Assembly: GCA_910579515.1 (NCBI GenBank)
Contig: CAJTUV010000019.1
Location: forward strand, 1 to 64,000
DNA from: an uncultured Hungatella sp.
GTDB lineage: Bacteria > Bacillota > Clostridia > Lachnospirales > Lachnospiraceae
Reading direction: 5' to 3'
DNA length: 64,000 nt
This document shows, piece by piece, positions 47,968-56,241 of this stretch (position 1 is its first letter; the number at the start of each line of letters is the position of its first letter). The notes below the pieces were generated by a model. The model saw only the letters and a program-made list of their open reading frames with translations. It had not been told where the DNA came from and ran no database searches. A program made the position numbers and the translations under genes.

Positions 47968-50165
47968 GAATTTTACTTTTATTAAGGGGCTCCGCAGGAT
48001 GTGGAAAGTCTACCTGGATTCAGCAGAAAGGGCTGAAAATTTATACGCTATCTGCGGATGATATTCGTATTCTGTGCCAAAGCCCAATCATGCAGAAGGA
48101 CGGAACAGAGGCTATTAGCCAGAGTAATGACAAGATTGTGTGGAAGCTGGTATTTCAGATTCTGGAAGTCAGAATGGAGAAAGGGGAGTTTACGGTTATT
48201 GATGCGACCAACTCCAAGACTTCAGAGATTAACAGATATAAAGAGCTGTGCGGCATTTACAGGTACAGATTGTATTGTGTGGATTTTACGGATATTCCGG
48301 TAGAGGAGGTCAAACGAAGAAATGCAGGCAGAGAGCCTTTAAGACGGGTGCCGGAGGAGACGATTGACCGAATGTATTCCAGGTTTGCGACGCAGAAGAT
48401 TCCGTCAGGAGTTAAGGTTATCAGGCCGGACGAACTGGACAGTATTTGGCTGAAGAGGATTGATTTATCAGAATATGACAAGATTCATCATATTGGGGAC
48501 GTTCACGGCTGTAATACGGTTTTGCAGAAATATCTGTCTGATAACGGCGGTCTGAAAGAGAATGAATTTTATATTTTTTTGGGAGATTATATTGACAGGG
48601 GGATTGAAAATGCAGAGACAGTAAATTTTTTGATTTCTATTAAAGACAAGAAGAACGTGCTGATGCTGGAGGGAAATCACGAGAGATGGCTGTGGGCTTA
48701 TGCCAATGATGAAAACGGGAGATCGAGAGAATTTGTGCAGACGACAAAGCCTGCCCTTGAAAAAGCGAAAGTCAGCAAAAAGGAAATCCGGCAGTTGTAC
48801 AGAAAGCTTGGCCAGTGTGCTTATTATGAGTATAATGGGAAGGTATTTTTGGCTACTCATGCGGGACTCAGCACGATTCCTGAAAATTTGTCCTTTGTGG
48901 CAACGGAGCAGATGATAAAAGGCGCTGGAGGTTATGATGATTTTGAGAAGGTGGCGGAGACATTTTTTGATACCACACCGGAAAATTTCTACCAGATTCA
49001 TGGACACAGAAACACAAAACAGGCGCCGGTTATGATCAATGACAGAGTATTTAACCTGGAGGGTCAGGTGGAGTTTGGCGGCTGTTTAAGATGCGTGCAG
49101 GTAGACAGGGAGGGTATCCACATTGTTGAGACCCCAAATGAGGTCTTTGAAATCCCAGAGACGGAAACAGAACAGACAGAGGAGAACATTTCCGTAAATG
49201 AGATGATTTTGGCTCTTCGGACCAACAACTATATTCAGGAAAAGAAATTTGGCAATATTTCCTCCTTCAATTTTACAGAAAAAGCCTTCTATGAAAAAGA
49301 ATGGAATGAACAGACTACCAAAGCAAGAGGGTTGTATCTTGATACAGAAAAGGGGACGGTGGCGGCAAGGGCTTATACCAAGTTTTTTAACATCAATGAG
49401 CGGCCTGAGACCAAATTCGACAGGCTTCAGTACAAACTGAAGTTTCCGGTGACTGCTTACGTAAAAGAAAATGGATTTTTGGGGATTGTGAGTTTTGACG
49501 AGTATGAAGACGATCTGTTTGTGGCTACCAAATCTACCACTCAAGGGCTCTTTGCACAGTGGCTCAAGGAGATGCTTTATGAAAAGGTTTCTCCTGAAAA
49601 TATCAAGAGGATAAAGGAGTTTTGTAAAGAGAATCAGGTTACGATGGTGTTTGAATGTGTGGACATGAAACATGATCCTCATATTGTTGAATATCCCAAA
49701 AGCGAACTGTTTTTACTGGATATCGTGAAGAATCAGCTGAGCTTCGCCAAATATGAGTATGATCACGTGCGCCATGTGGCAGAACAGTTTGGCCTTGCCC
49801 ATAAAGAAAAGGCGTTTGAAATTCCTTCCTGGCAGGAATTTTTTGACTGGTATTATAAGGTTACGGCGGAGGATTATGAGTACAACGGGAGAAAAATCGA
49901 AGGTTTTGTGATCGAAGACAGCGAGGGTTATATGACAAAGCTGAAACTGTCCTACTATAATTTCTGGAAGTTTATGAGAAGCGTGGCCCGTGAGTCCATT
50001 CGGAAAGGATATATTGCGAAAACCTCAGCCCTTACAACTCCTACAGCCAATGCCTTTTACGGGTGGGTCAGAAAACTGCATGATGCAGAAGATGTGGACA
50101 GCGTCCCCAAGGATATCTGTACATTGAGAAGGATGTTTTATGAGGAGACAGAACCATCCCTTTGA
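47964..50165 (+). CDS. three-domain RNA repair enzyme: 5'-kinase, phosphatase, RNA ligase
   Basis: 733 residues. Residues 1-165: P-loop polynucleotide-kinase-like domain (GSAGCGKST, 9-17). Residues 172-395: calcineurin-like metallophosphatase (GDVHG 178-182, GDYIDRG 207-213, GNHE 237-240, His299, HGH 346-348). Residues 410-733: T4 Rnl1-like RNA ligase with KARG/RAYTKFFN lead-in, nucleotidyl-lysine motif KENG (Lys501), motif III FECVD (563-567), motif IV EGFVI (646-650) and motif V KLKL (659-662). The order matches bacterial Pnkp kinase-phosphatase-ligase enzymes, but the ligase looks Rnl1-like and no Hen1 gene is adjacent. It could heal and seal cut RNA, such as tRNA. Start ATG at 47964 overlaps the ATPase stop. 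Confidence 0.85.
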   Translation: MRILLLLRGSAGCGKSTWIQQKGLKIYTLSADDIRILCQSPIMQKDGTEAISQSNDKIVWKLVFQILEVRMEKGEFTVIDATNSKTSEINRYKELCGIYRYRLYCVDFTDIPVEEVKRRNAGREPLRRVPEETIDRMYSRFATQKIPSGVKVIRPDELDSIWLKRIDLSEYDKIHHIGDVHGCNTVLQKYLSDNGGLKENEFYIFLGDYIDRGIENAETVNFLISIKDKKNVLMLEGNHERWLWAYANDENGRSREFVQTTKPALEKAKVSKKEIRQLYRKLGQCAYYEYNGKVFLATHAGLSTIPENLSFVATEQMIKGAGGYDDFEKVAETFFDTTPENFYQIHGHRNTKQAPVMINDRVFNLEGQVEFGGCLRCVQVDREGIHIVETPNEVFEIPETETEQTEENISVNEMILALRTNNYIQEKKFGNISSFNFTEKAFYEKEWNEQTTKARGLYLDTEKGTVAARAYTKFFNINERPETKFDRLQYKLKFPVTAYVKENGFLGIVSFDEYEDDLFVATKSTTQGLFAQWLKEMLYEKVSPENIKRIKEFCKENQVTMVFECVDMKHDPHIVEYPKSELFLLDIVKNQLSFAKYEYDHVRHVAEQFGLAHKEKAFEIPSWQEFFDWYYKVTAEDYEYNGRKIEGFVIEDSEGYMTKLKLSYYNFWKFMRSVARESIRKGYIAKTSALTTPTANAFYGWVRKLHDAEDVDSVPKDICTLRRMFYEETEPSL

Positions 50166-50225
50166 CATATTGACTTTATGAGAAGTTTGTGACAAAATAG
50201 AGCATTAGAAAGAAGGGAAAATATT

Positions 50226-51398
50226 ATGACAAAGATTGATATCATCTCCGGTTTTTTAGGAGCCGGAAAAACCACATTTATTAAGAAGCTTTTGGAAGAA
50301 GCCATCGCAGGAGAGCAGGTGGTGCTGATTGAGAATGAGTTTGGCGAGATTGGCATTGACGGCGGATTTCTAAAGGACTCAGGAATTGAGATTCGAGAGA
50401 TGAATTCAGGGTGTATCTGCTGTTCCCTGGTGGGGGATTTTGGCAAGTCTCTGGAGGAGGTACTGACAAAATATAAACCAGACAGAGTAATTATTGAGCC
50501 TTCTGGAGTTGGAAAATTGTCTGATGTGATGAAAGCGGTTCGGGATGTGGCGGCAACAGTAGAGGTGACATTGAACAGTGCAGTAACCGTTGTAGATGCC
50601 TCTAAATGCAAAATGTATATGAAAAATTTTGGCGAGTTTTTCAATAATCAGGTGGAGAACGCCGGAACCATTGTCTTAAGCAGGACAGACGTGACAGATC
50701 AGGCCAAGGTGGGGCAGGCAGTGGAGATGCTTCGGCAGCATAACCAGGCAGCTGCGATTGTGACGACTCCATGCAGACAGCTTTCAGGAGTTCAGCTTTT
50801 AGAGATCATTGAAAAACCGGATACCATGGCGCAAGACTTGATGAAGGAAGTGGAGGAGAGCCGAAGCTGCGGCCATGAGCACCATCATCATGACCACGAT
50901 GGAGAATGTGGCTGTGAGCATCACCACGGCCATGAGCACCATCATCATGACCATGATGGGGAATGTGGCTGTGAGCATCATCACGACCATGAGCATCATC
51001 ATCATGACCACGATGGGGAATGTGGCTGTGAGCATCATCACGACCATGAGCATCATCATCATGACCACGACGGGGAATGTGGCTGCGGTTGTCATGACCA
51101 TGACCACCATCATGCTGACGAGGTTTTCACCAGTTGGGGGATGGAGAATGCGGCTGGATGTGACAGGGCAAAGCTGGAGGAGATTCTGGATGAGCTGGCG
51201 AACGGAAACGCCTATGGAGACGTACTTCGCGCAAAGGGAATGATTCCCAGCGAGGTTTCGGGCAAGTGGTATTATTTTGACCTGGTGCCAGATGAGTTTG
51301 AGATACGGGAAGGAGAGCCGGATTATACAGGAAAGGTGTGCGTAATCGGCGCGAGGTTAAAAGAAGAAGAGCTGAACAAAGCCTTTGGCAGGAGTTGA
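50226..51398 (+). CDS. CobW/P47K-type G3E GTPase with His/Cys-rich tandem repeats
   Basis: 390 residues. N-terminal G3E GTPase: P-loop GFLGAGKTTF (9-18), ENEFGEIGID, metal motif GCICC (about 62-66), and SRTDVTD as the guanine-specificity loop. A His/Cys/Asp-rich insertion (residues ~217-295) is four tandem 19-residue units, then comes the CobW C-terminal domain (SGKWYYFDLVPDEF). Family members deliver zinc or other metals to client proteins using GTP. The repeat should bind many metal ions. It follows the island with a gap of 60 bp and precedes a second G3E gene. Zinc regulation is likely but no Zur box was identified. Confidence 0.88.
   Translation: MTKIDIISGFLGAGKTTFIKKLLEEAIAGEQVVLIENEFGEIGIDGGFLKDSGIEIREMNSGCICCSLVGDFGKSLEEVLTKYKPDRVIIEPSGVGKLSDVMKAVRDVAATVEVTLNSAVTVVDASKCKMYMKNFGEFFNNQVENAGTIVLSRTDVTDQAKVGQAVEMLRQHNQAAAIVTTPCRQLSGVQLLEIIEKPDTMAQDLMKEVEESRSCGHEHHHHDHDGECGCEHHHGHEHHHHDHDGECGCEHHHDHEHHHHDHDGECGCEHHHDHEHHHHDHDGECGCGCHDHDHHHADEVFTSWGMENAAGCDRAKLEEILDELANGNAYGDVLRAKGMIPSEVSGKWYYFDLVPDEFEIREGEPDYTGKVCVIGARLKEEELNKAFGRS
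50874..51110 (+). repeat. in-frame 57-bp tandem repeat, about four copies
   Basis: Units begin at 50874, 50931, 50988 and 51045; each encodes HEHHHHDHDGECGCEHHH plus G or D, the last diverging into GCHDHDHHH. Copies differ by a few silent changes. Even unit length and high identity suggest recent slippage or unequal recombination. This is coding sequence, not a CRISPR. Confidence 0.92.
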
Positions 51399-51404
51399 TA
51401 AAAC

Positions 51405-52352
51405 ATGGGACCAATGATTGATGATGAAGTGATGCCCCTGTTTCTGATAAATGGATTTCTGGAGGCAGGCAAAACCCAGTTTCTCCAGTTTACCATGGAG
51501 CAGGAATATTTTCAGGCGGAGGGAAAAACCCTTTTGATTGTCTGTGAAGAGGGAGATACAGAATACGATCCAGACCTTCTGACAGAAACCAGGACCTCTG
51601 TAGTCTATGTGGACAGCTTAGAAGAACTAAGTCCTGCCAGGCTGGAGGAATTGGAGCTTTTGTACAATCCTGAGCGAGTGCTTATGGAATGGAACGGCAT
51701 GTGGAATCAGGAGGAATTGAAGCTTCCAAAGGACTGGGTGATCTATCAGCAGGTGACTATCATTGACGGCTCCACCTTTGAACTGTATATGAAAAACATG
51801 AAGCCCCTTTTAGGGGCCATGGTGCGAAATTCGGAACTGATTATCTGCAACCGCTGCGACGAGGTGGAGGATTTGGAGGGGTATCGCCGGACTCTTCTTG
51901 CAATGAACAATAAGGCAGAGATTGTTTTTGAGGACGAGCAAGGCGAGATCACAGAGATTTCAGAGGCAGACCTTCCTTATGATGTGTCGGCGGATGTGAT
52001 TCAGATTGGACCAGAGGCATATGGAATCTGGTATATTGACTGTATGGATAAGCAGGAGCGCTACAAGGGAAAGGTAGTGGAGTTTACCGGCATGGTCCTG
52101 AAATCAAAGAACTTCCCCAAGAATTATTTTGTTCCCGGACGCATGGCTATGACTTGCTGTGAGGCGGATATGACGTTTCTTGGATATGTGTGCAAGGCAA
52201 GAGAAGCAAAAAACCTGGAGACGAGACAGTGGGTGAAGGTCCGAGCCAAAATCGAATATGAGGAGTGGCAGGATTATGGAGGCGTAGGACCGGTACTGTA
52301 CGCCCAGTCTGTAGAACCTGCAGAGCCAATTAAGGAGATTGTACAGTTTTAA
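51405..52352 (+). CDS. G3E GTPase-like protein with C-terminal DUF1980/TIGR03943-like domain
   Basis: 315 residues. N-terminal part resembles CobW GTPases (NGFLEAGKTQFLQF as the P-loop; ICNRCDEVEDLEG in place of NKxD), but the GCICC metal motif is missing and the guanine loop is degenerate. The C-terminal ~95 residues (KVVEFTGMVLKSKNFPKNYF, CCEADMTFLGYV in parts) look like the C-terminal domain of the YcgQ/TIGR03943 family that accompanies zinc-related permeases. No such permease is encoded here. It lies 6 bp after the first GTPase gene. A partner or regulator in metal delivery is inferred. Confidence 0.7.
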   Translation: MGPMIDDEVMPLFLINGFLEAGKTQFLQFTMEQEYFQAEGKTLLIVCEEGDTEYDPDLLTETRTSVVYVDSLEELSPARLEELELLYNPERVLMEWNGMWNQEELKLPKDWVIYQQVTIIDGSTFELYMKNMKPLLGAMVRNSELIICNRCDEVEDLEGYRRTLLAMNNKAEIVFEDEQGEITEISEADLPYDVSADVIQIGPEAYGIWYIDCMDKQERYKGKVVEFTGMVLKSKNFPKNYFVPGRMAMTCCEADMTFLGYVCKAREAKNLETRQWVKVRAKIEYEEWQDYGGVGPVLYAQSVEPAEPIKEIVQF

Positions 52353-52384
52353 AAAGAGCTGTAAAAATCCAGTTAAATTCATTG

Positions 52385-52423
52385 AAATCCAGTGGAAAAC
52401 TTAAATTTCCACTGGATTTTTTT
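52385..52423 (+). terminator. rho-independent terminator after the GTPase pair
   Basis: Perfect 14-bp stem: AAATCCAGTGGAAA (52385-52398) with TTTCCACTGGATTT (52406-52419), then T's to 52423. Confidence 0.9.
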
Positions 52424-52509
52424 ACTCTGATATATTAAAATGGTACATTAGGACTGTATGTTAGTTGTAAAACACTTACAAGACTTTACAATAAAAGGAG
52501 AATTTCATA

Positions 52510-53544
52510 ATGGAAGCCACATTGGATCAATCCTATCTGCTGTCTGTGATGGAGACGCTGATTAACACCCCAAGTCCAGTCAGCTATTATGAGGAGGTCA
52601 ACCCCCTTTTGGAAAAGCTGGCAGGGGAGTTGGGGTATGAGGTGAGTTTTGACCGGAAGAGAACCGGATATATTAAGGTTTTCGGAAAGGATACGACGAA
52701 GACCATCTGCGTGGGAGCGCACCTGGATACTCTGGGATTAATGGTCCGTAAAATTGACAAAGACGGAGCCATCCGAGTGCGGAATCTGGGAGGAATCAAT
52801 TTTAATAATATTGAAGGAGAGTCTGTGGTGGTACATACCAGGGACGGGAAGCGCTATACAGGCTACGTGCTGTGCCAGTCCCATTCTGTTCACGTCTTTG
52901 ACGACGCCAGGACTCTTACAAGAGATGAAAACAGCATGATGGTTCTTTTGGATGAGGACGTACACTCAGAAAAGGAAGTAAAGGATCTGGGAATCCAGCA
53001 TGGAGACATTATTTCCCTGGAGCCCCATTTTACAGTGACAGAAAACGGCTATATTAAATCTCGTTTTATTGACGATAAGGCATGTGTTGCCTGTGCGCTG
53101 GCGGTGTTAAAGGCATTAAAGGAGCAGAATCTGGTTCCTTCCTGCAATGTGTGGTTTGCATTTCCACATTATGAAGAAATCGGACACGGCGGAGCCTATG
53201 TGCCGGAAGAGATCAGCGAGTATCTTGCCATGGATATTGCAGTGATTGGCTCAGACCACATTGGCAGCGAGAAAAAGGTGTCGATCTGTGTGAAGGACAA
53301 TTTCTCGCCTTATGACAGAGAGCTGACAAACCGTCTGGTAAACTGTGCAAAAGAGGCGGGAATCGACTATGTGGAGGATGTATTTTACCGCTACAGTACA
53401 GACGCCAACGCTGCGGTGAGGGCAGGGAACAATCTTCAGGCAGCAGCCTTTGGTATGGGGACGTTTTCTTCTCATGGAATGGAACGAACTCATATTCAGG
53501 CAGTGATGGATACGGCCAAGCTATTAACCGCTTTTATCTTGTGA
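52510..53544 (+). CDS. M42-family metallopeptidase (first copy)
   Basis: 344 residues of the M42 glutamyl/leucyl aminopeptidase family (PepA/FrvX/tetrahedral aminopeptidase). Metal ligands and catalytic residues are visible: His71 and Asp73 (GAHLDTLG), Asp188 (FIDDKA), Glu222/Glu223 (PHYEEIGHGG), Asp249 (GSDHIG), His322 (SSHGMERTH). It would trim peptides in the cytoplasm. It opens the peptide-uptake unit, ahead of the binding protein. A clear paralogue closes the unit at 59096. ATG at 52510 with AAAGGAGAA upstream. Confidence 0.88.
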   Translation: MEATLDQSYLLSVMETLINTPSPVSYYEEVNPLLEKLAGELGYEVSFDRKRTGYIKVFGKDTTKTICVGAHLDTLGLMVRKIDKDGAIRVRNLGGINFNNIEGESVVVHTRDGKRYTGYVLCQSHSVHVFDDARTLTRDENSMMVLLDEDVHSEKEVKDLGIQHGDIISLEPHFTVTENGYIKSRFIDDKACVACALAVLKALKEQNLVPSCNVWFAFPHYEEIGHGGAYVPEEISEYLAMDIAVIGSDHIGSEKKVSICVKDNFSPYDRELTNRLVNCAKEAGIDYVEDVFYRYSTDANAAVRAGNNLQAAAFGMGTFSSHGMERTHIQAVMDTAKLLTAFIL

Positions 53545-53622
53545 TATTGGTTGGTTAACATAAAATGATTAGGGTGTGAAATGCCCGAATCATAAAATAA
53601 AAAACAAAAGGAGAGAAAAAAC

Positions 53623-55200
53623 GTGAAAAAGGTTTTATGTGCAATTTTGGCAGGCACGCTGGCAGCCTGTCTGTTGACAGGGTGCGGCGGCTCAGGTTCA
53701 GGAAATTCTGGGAGTTCAGGCGGCGGTTCTACCACTGCGGCAGCAGGCGGGGAGACGTCAGGCGGCGGTCAGGTGATCAATATCGGTATCAATACAGACA
53801 TCACCTCTCTGGACCCTCATAATCATAATGATACTGCATCCGCTTATGCCACCAGACACATTTACAGCAATCTGGTCCGTCTGACCGATGACAATGAATT
53901 CGTAGGGGATTTGGCGGAAAGCTGGGATTATATAGACGACGTAACCGTTGAGTTTACATTAAAAGAAGGCGTAAAATTCCATGACGGCTCTTCCCTGACC
54001 TCTGAGGATGTAAAGTTTTCTTTGGAGAGCCAGAAGGAATCTCCAAAAGTAGGCCATCTGGTTTCCATGGTGGAGTCTGTTGAGGTGGTTGACGACACCC
54101 ACTTTATTATTCACTTAAATACCCCAAGCAATGCTTTAGTTTCCTCTTTAAATCACTCTGGTTGCGCCATTTTCAGCAAAGCACACGTAGAGAAGCTGCT
54201 CGCCGACGGAAAGAAGATTGAGGACGAGCCGATGGGAACAGGCCCATATAAGTTTGATAAATGGACACCAGGCGCTTCCTTCTCACTGATTAAGAATCCA
54301 GATTATTTCAATCCTGAGCGTATGGCTCAGAATGACCAGCTGATTTTCAAGGTGATTCCTGAGGATTCTGCCAGAACCATCGCGCTGGAGAATGGAGAGC
54401 TGGATCTTCTGATTAATGTTCCGAGTACAGATGCGCAGAAGATCAGAGACAATGCAAATCTGGCTTTGGACGAGTATGTATCTACTCATGTGGAGTATTT
54501 TTGCGTGAATCATGCCAAGGCTCCTTTTGACGACGTGAGAGTAAGACAGGCTATGAATTATGCCATCAACAAAGACGATATTGTCATTGCCTCTATGAAC
54601 GGCGAGGCTTCTACTTTTGACAATTACATCGGTGCGGCGGCAATCGGCTATTACGATGTGGTTACAAAGTATGAGTATAGTCCAGAAAAGGCAAAGGAAC
54701 TTTTGGCAGAGGCAGGAGTGGCAGACGGATTTACCTTTACCTGCTATGTGGCAGGCAATACCAGAGCTACCACAGCCACGGTTATTCAGGCCAATTTAGC
54801 GGAATTTGGCATTACTATGAATATTGAGCAGATGGAGGCTTCTACCTTCTATGAGAAAACCGGAAACGGTGAGCATGACGCTTGTCTGGCAGGTTGGGTC
54901 GCCAACGCAGAACCAGATAATACCTACCGTCCTCTGTTTGTCAGCGCAGACACAGGCGCAGGCGGAAACCGTTCCTATTACAAGAACGCCGAGGTTGACA
55001 AGCTGGTTGACGATGCCTCTGTGAACAGAGATAAGGCAGCGGTTCAGAAGGACTATGAGACAATTTTAAAGATCCTGTCTGATGAGGCGGTATGGACTCC
55101 GCTGTATTCCCCAACAGGTATGATGGGACGTAATGCCAAGCTTCAGGGTGTGAAACCGTCTCCGATTCAGATGCATGATTTCTATTCCATTCATTATTAA
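53623..55200 (+). CDS. peptide-binding lipoprotein DppA/OppA type (family 5)
   Basis: 525 residues. Signal peptide with lipobox LTGC (Cys22), then a Gly/Ser-rich flexible linker (residues 23-50), then the SBP_bac_5 fold (TSLDPHNHND, AESWDYIDDVTVEFTLKEGVKFHDG in parts, then VRQAMNYAINKDDI). It binds oligopeptides outside the membrane for the DppBCDF transporter. Starts at GTG 53623 behind AAAAGGAGAG. The closing YSIHY is usual for this family in clostridia. Confidence 0.9.
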   Translation: MKKVLCAILAGTLAACLLTGCGGSGSGNSGSSGGGSTTAAAGGETSGGGQVINIGINTDITSLDPHNHNDTASAYATRHIYSNLVRLTDDNEFVGDLAESWDYIDDVTVEFTLKEGVKFHDGSSLTSEDVKFSLESQKESPKVGHLVSMVESVEVVDDTHFIIHLNTPSNALVSSLNHSGCAIFSKAHVEKLLADGKKIEDEPMGTGPYKFDKWTPGASFSLIKNPDYFNPERMAQNDQLIFKVIPEDSARTIALENGELDLLINVPSTDAQKIRDNANLALDEYVSTHVEYFCVNHAKAPFDDVRVRQAMNYAINKDDIVIASMNGEASTFDNYIGAAAIGYYDVVTKYEYSPEKAKELLAEAGVADGFTFTCYVAGNTRATTATVIQANLAEFGITMNIEQMEASTFYEKTGNGEHDACLAGWVANAEPDNTYRPLFVSADTGAGGNRSYYKNAEVDKLVDDASVNRDKAAVQKDYETILKILSDEAVWTPLYSPTGMMGRNAKLQGVKPSPIQMHDFYSIHY

Positions 55201-55240
55201 AATGCAAAATTAACAGTTTCATGATTGTAGTATGATATCG

Positions 55241-55271
55241 TAACGATTCTGCCTTTCAGGCGGAGTCGTTA
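55241..55271 (+). other. intercistronic hairpin after the binding-protein gene
   Basis: TAACGATTCTGCC (55241-55253) pairs fully with GGCGGAGTCGTTA (55259-55271), counting two G-T pairs. No T tract. It probably stabilises the abundant binding-protein mRNA and reduces read-through into the permease genes. Confidence 0.6.
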
Positions 55272-55303
55272 TGTCAGCTTTTACATAGAAGGAGGATTTC
55301 GCT

Positions 55304-56230
55304 ATGCATAAGTACGTCATCAAGCGTCTTATTATGTTAATACCGGTTGTAATAGGAGTCTCCTTCCTGGTTTTCTTTATTATGTCGCTTGCACCGGGCG
55401 ATACGGCAAGAACGATCCTTGGTGAAGACGCTCCTATGGAAGCGATAGAGGCTCTTAATGAAGAACTGGGGCTTAATGATCCGCTGCTCATCCGGTATGG
55501 CCGTTATATGTGGGATTTAGCTCATGGAGATTTAGGAACTTCTTACAAGTCAGGCCGTTCTGTGTTCAGCGAGGTAATGTCCAGATTTCCGGACACCTTG
55601 AAGCTGGCTTTCTGGGGGATGATATTTGCAGTTGTGCTTTCCATTCCTATAGGTATTATTTCTGCTACCAAACAGTATTCCCTTATGGACAGCGTCAGTA
55701 TGGTACTTGCACTTTTGGGAGTGGCTACGCCTAATTTCTGGCTGGGGCTTATGCTGATTATCGGTTTTTCTCTTCATTTGAGATGGTTCCCTTCCGGAGG
55801 CTCTGAAGGGTGGAAGTCCCTGGTCCTTCCGGTCATTACTTTAGGAACCGGATGTATGGCCAATATCACCAGAACCACACGTTCTTCCATGCTGGAGGTG
55901 ATCCGGCAGGATTATATCCGAACGGCAAAGGCCAAAGGCGTGGGAAACAGGAGTGTGATTTATAAACATGCCTTAAAGAATGCCTTGATTCCGGTGGTGA
56001 CAGTCATCGGACTTCAGTTTGGTTCTCTTTTAGGCGGAGCTGTTTTAACGGAGACCGTGTTTTCCTGGCCGGGAGTAGGGACTTATCTTGTAAACAGCAT
56101 TAAGGCGAAGGATACGCCGGCGGTACTGGGATGCGTGATTATTTTTTCCATCTGCTTTAGTATTGTAAACCTTTGCGTTGACATTTTGTATGCCTACATT
56201 GACCCGAGAATCAAATCAAAATATAAATAG
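55304..56230 (+). CDS. dppB: dipeptide/oligopeptide ABC transporter permease DppB
   Basis: 308 residues, six membrane helices, MalF-like inner-membrane permease of the peptide class. It starts MHKYVIKRLIMLIPVVIGVSF in pieces typical of DppB/OppB (VIKRLIMLIPV), with the EAA loop YIRTAKAKGVGNRSVI and closing YAYIDPRIK. Start has GAAGGAGGAT upstream. It pairs with DppC. Confidence 0.92.
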   Translation: MHKYVIKRLIMLIPVVIGVSFLVFFIMSLAPGDTARTILGEDAPMEAIEALNEELGLNDPLLIRYGRYMWDLAHGDLGTSYKSGRSVFSEVMSRFPDTLKLAFWGMIFAVVLSIPIGIISATKQYSLMDSVSMVLALLGVATPNFWLGLMLIIGFSLHLRWFPSGGSEGWKSLVLPVITLGTGCMANITRTTRSSMLEVIRQDYIRTAKAKGVGNRSVIYKHALKNALIPVVTVIGLQFGSLLGGAVLTETVFSWPGVGTYLVNSIKAKDTPAVLGCVIIFSICFSIVNLCVDILYAYIDPRIKSKYK

Positions 56231-56241
56231 GAGGTGACAAC

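Noticed and set aside
50874..51110. Regular repeats suggestive of a CRISPR array
   Set aside because: Repeats are contiguous without spacers, in frame with the GTPase gene, and encode a coherent His/Cys pattern.
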